The position numbers and the translations under genes are program-made. A stretch of 11,247 bases of DNA from Ectopseudomonas composti (GTDB taxonomy: Bacteria > Pseudomonadota > Gammaproteobacteria > Pseudomonadales > Pseudomonadaceae), in contig CAMPIF010000092.1 in assembly GCA_946886245.1 (NCBI GenBank), forward strand, positions 1-11,247. The letters run 5' to 3'. This document shows positions 7,459 to 11,247 of this stretch, one piece after another. The notes beneath the pieces were generated by a model, which was not told where the DNA came from, searched no databases, and saw only the letters and a list, made by a program, of their open reading frames with translations. How positions within the stretch are numbered: the first letter of the stretch is position 1; every line of letters starts with the position of its first letter.

Positions 7459-7511
7459 CGCCTCGCGTGGCGACTGGTTAACCTGAGCGCTGAAATTCAC
7501 CGAGTCCGATC

Positions 7512-8513
7512 ATGTCGCGTCGTCATCTCACTCTCGATCTGCGCAGTCGCGCCGGCTTGTTCGCCCATCTTGGCGCGATGGAGCGGGCCGGTGTGCCCAT
7601 CGATCGAGCGCTGGCTAGCCTGGATCTCGGTGTGCGCCACGAAGCCGCGGTCAAGCGCTTGCGGCAGATGGTCGGCGGCGGACGCGACCTGGCGAGTTCC
7701 GGCCAGTTGAGTGGCGTGTTCACGCCACTGGAAAGTGGCCTGGTGCGCGCCGCGCAGGACGCCGGCGCACTGGCGCATATCTACGAGCAACTGGCGCAGC
7801 GCTACGACGAACAGGCGCGTCACGCGGCAGAATTGACGTCACGGCTGCTGCTGCCGGCCGGAGTGCTGTTGCTGGCACTGGCGGTCAAGCCCTTGCCCTC
7901 TCTGGTTGCTGGCAGCCTGAGTGGCGCAGGTTACCTGGCGGCCGTGTTGCTGCCGGTTTTGTGGCTGTCGGCACTGCTGCTCGGCGCACGAGCGTTGTGG
8001 CGACGCTGGCAGCAGCGGCGAAGCGATCAGCCGGGCCCGCTAGACGATCTGCTCCTGGCGCTGCCGGTGCTGGGCAGTCTGCAGCGGCGGGCGGATATCC
8101 GTAATTTCTGTGACAGCCTCGGGCTGTTGCTGGAGGCCGGCATGCCGGCGCTCGATGCCTTGCCGCGTGCCTGCAATGCGGTCAGCAACCCACGGTTGCG
8201 GCGGGATTTCGCCACCCTGGCGCCACGCGTAGCCGCCGGGCAGTCGCTGGTACGGGCCTTCGATGGGCTGAGTTTTCACGGCAAAGCCATGCTCATCGGC
8301 GTGCTCAATACCGGTGAAGCGATTGGCCGTCCGGGCGAGGCACTGCTGCGTTTCGCCCGCCTGCAGGCGCAGCAGCTGGCTGCGAGCCAACAGGCGCTGG
8401 CGAGCTGGGCGCCGCGCCTGTTCTATCTGGCGGTCGCCGCCTGGATGGCGTATGGCCTGCTGACTGGCGGCGGATTCTTCCCGGCCCTGCCCGCAGAGCT
8501 GGCTGGCCGATAA
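7512..8513 (+). CDS. Stand-alone GspF/PilC-like inner-membrane protein (type II secretion F family)
   Basis: A 333-residue protein with the two-copy T2SSF architecture of GspF/PilC, the inner-membrane platform that links a secretion or pilus ATPase to the growing pseudopilus. Copy 1 is about residues 14-125 and contains LESGLVRAAQDAGALAHIYE (73-92). Copy 2 is about 195-320 and contains LGLLLEAGMPALDAL (203-217) and the parallel VLNTGEAIGRPGEALLRFA (264-282). Hydrophobic segments lie near 112-128, 140-160 and 302-318. It is shorter than the usual 400 or so residues, mainly at the N-terminus. No pilin, ATPase, secretin or prepilin peptidase gene lies nearby, so its partner is unknown. The ATG at 7512 lacks a strong ribosome site. 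It begins 53 bp after the second binding-protein gene and may be in the same transcript. Confidence 0.82.
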   Translation: MSRRHLTLDLRSRAGLFAHLGAMERAGVPIDRALASLDLGVRHEAAVKRLRQMVGGGRDLASSGQLSGVFTPLESGLVRAAQDAGALAHIYEQLAQRYDEQARHAAELTSRLLLPAGVLLLALAVKPLPSLVAGSLSGAGYLAAVLLPVLWLSALLLGARALWRRWQQRRSDQPGPLDDLLLALPVLGSLQRRADIRNFCDSLGLLLEAGMPALDALPRACNAVSNPRLRRDFATLAPRVAAGQSLVRAFDGLSFHGKAMLIGVLNTGEAIGRPGEALLRFARLQAQQLAASQQALASWAPRLFYLAVAAWMAYGLLTGGGFFPALPAELAGR

Positions 8514-8641
8514 TTTGCTGGTTATCGACCACGGCGGTCCGTTTGAAAGCTGGCAGCAAGTGCCTTGCGCTAGCATTCGTCACGTCTACGCCATGACTAA
8601 AAAGAGAAAAAAGCGATTCAACCGACTTTGGAATACGCCCC

Positions 8642-9514
8642 ATGCCCATCTTGCAACGTGCATCCCACCATGAGCTACGCAGCGCCTTTCGTGCCCTGCT
8701 GGCTTCCGACCGCTGCTATCACACGGCTTCGGTCTTCGATCCCATGTCCGCCCGCATCGCCGCTGATCTCGACTTCGAGGTCGGCATCCTCGGCGGCTCC
8801 GTCGCCTCCCTGCAGGTGCTCGGTGCGCCGGACTTCGCCCTGATCACCCTCAGTGAATTCGTCGAGCAGGCCGCGCGCATCGGCCGCGTCTCGCGCTTGC
8901 CGGTGATCGCCGACGCCGACCACGGCTACGGCAATGCGCTCAACGTGATGCGCACCGTGGTCGAGCTGGAGCGCGCCGGCGTTGCCGCGCTGACCATCGA
9001 AGACACCCTGCTGCCGGCTCAGTTCGGCCGAAAGTCCACCGACCTGATTTCCATCGAGGAAGGTGTCGGCAAGATCCTCGCCGCGCTGGAGGCGCGTGTC
9101 GATCCGGAACTCTCGATCATCGCCCGTACCCACGCCGGGGTGCTGGAAGTGGACGAAGTGATCCGCCGCACTCGCGCCTACGAGGCGGCCGGCGCCGACG
9201 CTATCTGCCTGGTCGGGGTCAAGGATTTCGCCCACCTGGAACAGATCGCTGCAGGCCTCAAGGTGCCGCTGATGCTGGTCACCTATGGCAACCCGCAGCT
9301 GCGTGACAACCAGCGCCTGGCGCGCCTGGGCGTGCGTATCGTGGTCAACGGTCATGCCGCCTACTTCGCTGCGATCAAAGCCACCTACGACTGCCTGCGC
9401 GAACAGCGCGGCGCCCAGCCGTGCGACCTCAACGCCACCGAGCTGACCCACAAGTACACCATGCCCGAGGATTACATCGTCTGGGCCAAGGAGTTCATGG
9501 AAGTGCGCGAGTAA
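8642..9514 (+). CDS. Oxaloacetate decarboxylase (PEP mutase/isocitrate lyase superfamily, PA4872 type)
   Basis: A 290-residue cytoplasmic TIM-barrel enzyme expected to decarboxylate oxaloacetate to pyruvate and CO2 with Mg2+. It carries the superfamily metal motif DADHGYG at 91-97, the region corresponding to the flexible active-site loop ([12 protein letters not shown], 120-131), and NGHAAYF at 236-242. D91, Y215 and H238 fall three positions after Asp88, Tyr212 and His235, the active-site residues I recall for P. aeruginosa PA4872, a structurally characterised member of this superfamily (287 residues); the constant offset supports orthology. It lacks the KKCGH signature of true isocitrate lyases. 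A start three codons into this frame would restore the PA4872 length, but no Met is there, so the ATG at 8642 is kept despite a weak ribosome site. The 128-bp upstream gap shows no strong promoter. Its TAA stop overlaps the end of a palindromic repeat. Confidence 0.9.
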   Translation: MPILQRASHHELRSAFRALLASDRCYHTASVFDPMSARIAADLDFEVGILGGSVASLQVLGAPDFALITLSEFVEQAARIGRVSRLPVIADADHGYGNALNVMRTVVELERAGVAALTIEDTLLPAQFGRKSTDLISIEEGVGKILAALEARVDPELSIIARTHAGVLEVDEVIRRTRAYEAAGADAICLVGVKDFAHLEQIAAGLKVPLMLVTYGNPQLRDNQRLARLGVRIVVNGHAAYFAAIKATYDCLREQRGAQPCDLNATELTHKYTMPEDYIVWAKEFMEVRE

Positions 9515-9658
9515 GAGCCTGTTCACGATCTGCTGCGCGTCGACCCTACGGCGTTAAAAACAGGCTCGGACTGCTCATTTACAGCTCGTAAACTCCGCGT
9601 CCTCGCCTGTTTTTGCCTTGTAGGCTTCTAGCTCGCAATATCGTGAACAGGCTCCTAG
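9512..9658. repeat. Nested palindromic repeat, about 145 bp, with 15-bp terminal inverted repeats (MITE-like)
   Basis: GAGCCTGTTCACGAT (9515-9529) and its exact reverse complement (9640-9654) are the outer arms. Inside are CCTAC/GTAGG (9545-9549/9620-9624), a perfect 10-bp pair AAAAACAGGC/GCCTGTTTTT (9556-9565/9605-9614), and a central hairpin TTTAC-N5-GTAAA (9578-9592). The pairs nest in order, so the whole element can fold into one long arm. A TA dinucleotide lies just outside each end (9512-9513 and 9656-9657), as expected for a TA target duplication. The inner pair ends in a T-run on either strand, so the element may also act as a bidirectional terminator between the decarboxylase and ybiI genes. 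It has no coding capacity. The structure is seen; mobility and termination are inferred. Confidence 0.75.
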
Positions 9659-9726
9659 CAAGAACAGCACTTGCACTTCGCATTCCCCGGGCGCATATCT
9701 GTCCGGTGGGTGCGAGGAGGTGCAGC

Positions 9727-9993
9727 ATGGCAGGCGGATGGGCAAGTGACGACGCGGTACAGGAGCAGATCGACAGCAGCATCGAGGATGCCGTTGCGCG
9801 TGCTCGCAGCCAACTGCCGAAGGGCGAGAGCCTGCGTCATTGCGAGGAATGCGATGCTGTCATTCCCGAGGCCCGTCGCCAGGCGATTCCCGGCGTGCGC
9901 CTGTGCGTCAATTGCCAGGCCGAGCACGACCGGGAGAATGCCGCCTACAGCGGCTACAACCGCCGGGGCAGCAAGGACAGTCAGTTGCGCTGA
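9727..9993 (+). CDS. ybiI: YbiI-family DksA/TraR-type four-cysteine zinc-finger protein
   Basis: An 88-residue cytoplasmic protein that matches E. coli YbiI closely in length and sequence, from MAGGWASDDAVQEQI at the start to YNRRGSKDSQLR at the end. A zinc site is formed by C39xxC42 and C60xxC63, separated as in DksA. The long coiled coil of DksA with its acidic tip is missing, leaving a short N-terminal helix (about 8-28), so action on RNA polymerase like that of DksA is uncertain. P. aeruginosa PA4870, as I recall, is a small DksA-like protein at the same locus. The start at 9727 is set by GAGGAGG at 9714-9720, six bases upstream; a longer in-frame start at 9613 lies inside the palindromic repeat and is rejected. 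A weak TTGCAC-N17-CATATC pair (9671-9699) could be its promoter. Confidence 0.9.
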   Translation: MAGGWASDDAVQEQIDSSIEDAVARARSQLPKGESLRHCEECDAVIPEARRQAIPGVRLCVNCQAEHDRENAAYSGYNRRGSKDSQLR

Positions 9994-10068
9994 GCAAGCG
10001 GTACGGCACCTATTCGAGCCCTTATTGTCTAGTGCTACTACGACCTTGACTCAGGAAGAGGTGCCTGC

Positions 10069-10512
10069 ATGACGATTTTCGAAGCCCTGCGCATCAGCCA
10101 CGACATTCAGCGCGAACTGGCGCAGAAGCTGATCGCCACCCAGGGCGACAGCGCCGAGCGCCACGCCTTGTTCGCTCAGCTCAAGCAGGAGCTGGCCGTG
10201 CATTCGGTGGCCGAAGAACGCCATTTCTATATCCCCCTGATGCAGCAGGACGCAGGTGTCGATCTGTCGCGCCATGCGATTGCCGAGCATCACCAGATGG
10301 ATGAAATGATCGAGGATCTGGAAGAAACCGACCCCAGCAGCCCGAGCTGGCTGGCGCAAGCCAAGGCGCTGGCGGAAAAGGTCGAGCACCACCTCAGGGA
10401 AGAAGAACGCACCTTCTTCCAGATGGCCGGCAAGCTGCTTCGCGACAAGGAGAAGCAGCAACTGGCTGGCGACTATCTCAGCGCCTACGACGAGATGAAG
10501 CAGGCGTCCTGA
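10069..10512 (+). CDS. Hemerythrin HHE-domain protein
   Basis: A 147-residue all-helical cytoplasmic protein expected to hold a non-haem di-iron centre in a four-helix bundle. The ligand pattern is present: H11 in ISHD, H45-x3-E49 in the second helix, H74/H75 in IAEHHQMDEM, and H107/H108 with E111/E112 in the fourth helix (HHLREEE). Such proteins bind oxygen, nitric oxide or iron, or protect iron centres from oxidative or nitrosative stress; which applies here cannot be told. It is rich in Glu and Gln with no signal peptide or membrane helix. The ATG at 10069 follows AGGAAGAGG at good spacing. It lies 75 bp after ybiI in the same direction and may share its transcript. It converges on ureC, with a REPIN-like element between the two stops. 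Confidence 0.88.
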   Translation: MTIFEALRISHDIQRELAQKLIATQGDSAERHALFAQLKQELAVHSVAEERHFYIPLMQQDAGVDLSRHAIAEHHQMDEMIEDLEETDPSSPSWLAQAKALAEKVEHHLREEERTFFQMAGKLLRDKEKQQLAGDYLSAYDEMKQAS

Positions 10513-10530
10513 ATCAGCTAGCCTGAATGC

Positions 10531-10588
10531 CAATGGCGGGTAGCACTTGCCCTACACATGACCGTAGGGCGGGTGAAACCCGCCATTG
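10531..10588. repeat. REPIN-like pair of inverted GTAG-headed REP sequences
   Basis: The plus-strand unit GTAGGGCGGGTGAAACCCGCC (10564-10584) is a GTAG tetranucleotide plus a 7-bp hairpin, GGCGGGT/ACCCGCC, with a three-base loop. On the minus strand a second copy (10555-10535) reads GTAGGGCAAGTGCTACCCGCC, differing at four positions that break part of its stem. The two are head to head, and outer arms CAATGGCGGGT/ACCCGCCATTG (10531-10541/10578-10588) pair over 11 bp. This is the layout of REPINs, which are spread by RAYT transposases. It sits between the convergent hemerythrin and ureC genes and could limit read-through either way. Confidence 0.7.
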
Positions 10589-10606
10589 CCGTCTCAGTCT
10601 GCGATG

Positions 10607-11247
10607 TCAGAACAGGAAATAGAGCTGCGCCATCGGCAGCACCTCGGCCGGCTCGCACCAGAGCAGTTGGCCGTCGGCCTTGACCTGGTAGTTCTGCGGA
10701 TCGACCTCGATATTCGGCAGGTAGCCGTTGTGGATCAGGTCGGTCTTTTGCACATCGCGGCAGCCTTTGACCACACCGATCTTCTTCTGCAGACCGAGCT
10801 GCTCGGGCACGCCGGCATCGAACGCCGCCTGGCTGATGAAGGTGATGCTGGTGGCATGGCGGCTGCCACCATAGCTGGCGAACATCGGCCGGTAGTGCAC
10901 CGGCTGCGGCGTGGGGATCGAGGCGTTGGCGTCGCCCATCAGACTGGCGGCGATGGCGCCCCCCTTGAGGATCAGCGTCGGCTTGACGCCGAAGAAGGCC
11001 GGGCGCCAGAGCACCAGGTCGGCCCACTTGCCCACTTCGATGGAGCCCACTTCGTGGCTGATACCGTGGGTGATCGCCGGGTTGATGGTGTACTTGGCGA
11101 TGTAGCGTTTGGCGCGGAAGTTGTCGTTGCCGGGCTCGTCTTCGGGCAGCGGGCCGCGCTGCTGCTTCATCTTGTCGGCGGTCTGCCAGGTACGGGTGAT
11201 CACCTCGCCGACGCGGCCCATGGCCTGGCTGTCGGAGCTGATCATGG
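10607..11247 (-). CDS. ureC: Urease subunit alpha, C-terminal 212+ residues (5' end outside window)
   Basis: The catalytic subunit of the nickel enzyme that splits urea to ammonia and carbamate in the cytoplasm. The fragment contains [14 protein letters not shown], whose Asp is the Ni ligand Asp360 of Klebsiella UreC. Numbering from that residue puts the end (AQLYFLF) at 567, the Klebsiella length, so the C-terminus is intact. Also seen are [20 protein letters not shown] (a conserved carbohydrate-amidohydrolase end motif) and FFGVKP. The other Ni ligands (two His near 134-136, the carbamylated Lys near 217, and His near 246 and 272) lie beyond the right edge. ureA/ureB and accessory genes are presumably further right. 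The gene is convergent with hemerythrin, with 94 bp between stops. Confidence 0.97.
   Translation of the reverse strand, partial: MISSDSQAMGRVGEVITRTWQTADKMKQQRGPLPEDEPGNDNFRAKRYIAKYTINPAITHGISHEVGSIEVGKWADLVLWRPAFFGVKPTLILKGGAIAASLMGDANASIPTPQPVHYRPMFASYGGSRHATSITFISQAAFDAGVPEQLGLQKKIGVVKGCRDVQKTDLIHNGYLPNIEVDPQNYQVKADGQLLWCEPAEVLPMAQLYFLF

Noticed and set aside
8593..8673. Small 26-residue lysine-rich reading frame overlapping the decarboxylase start
   Set aside because: No ribosome site, runs out of frame into a secure gene, and has no recognisable features.
9613..9726. N-terminal extension of the YbiI-type gene
   Set aside because: It would be translated from inside the palindromic repeat; YbiI homology and a strong GAGGAGG both point to 9727.

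Overview
The window is high-GC gammaproteobacterial DNA. It most resembles a Pseudomonas of the P. mendocina/oleovorans type, because of its VC0807-type membrane protein, YqaA, YegD-like Hsp70, a PA4872-type oxaloacetate decarboxylase, a YbiI/DksA-like zinc finger and a urease alpha subunit. From memory of PAO1, ureC (PA4868), a DksA-like gene (PA4870), the oxaloacetate decarboxylase (PA4872) and a heat-shock gene (PA4873) lie together there, so both ends of the window look like that neighbourhood. The genus call rests on protein resemblance only.

Layout. Positions 1-4705 are all on the minus strand. In order of transcription these are a VC0807-family membrane protein (4705-3977), yqaA (3942-3505), an MprF/YbhN-type membrane protein (3323-2352, GTG start), a haem/FAD ferric-reductase-like membrane oxidoreductase (2137-824) with a near-consensus ANR/FNR box upstream, and a YegD-type Hsp70 with a good sigma-70 promoter that runs off the left edge. 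From 4871 to 10512 everything is on the plus strand: three consecutive periplasmic solute-binding proteins with no permease or ATPase (one sugar-type, then two tandem paralogues of the amino-acid-type fold), a stand-alone GspF-like membrane protein, oxaloacetate decarboxylase, a YbiI-type four-cysteine zinc-finger protein and a hemerythrin. The C-terminal 212 residues of urease alpha (UreC) lie on the minus strand from 11247 to 10607 and converge on the hemerythrin gene.

Two non-coding repeat elements stand out. A nested palindrome of about 145 bp with 15-bp perfect ends, flanked by TA, starts on the stop codon of the decarboxylase gene (9512-9658). A REPIN-like pair of inverted GTAG-headed REP sequences fills the gap between hemerythrin and ureC (10531-10588).

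Most of the window is ordinary chromosome of membrane, stress and accessory metabolic genes. The parts least explained by known systems are the three binding proteins plus orphan GspF (4871-8513), the ANR-linked membrane reductase, and the two repeat elements. I see no CRISPR array, tRNA, rRNA, transposase or phage gene. No gap between genes exceeds 300 bases; the largest is 559-823, which holds the yegD promoter and little else.
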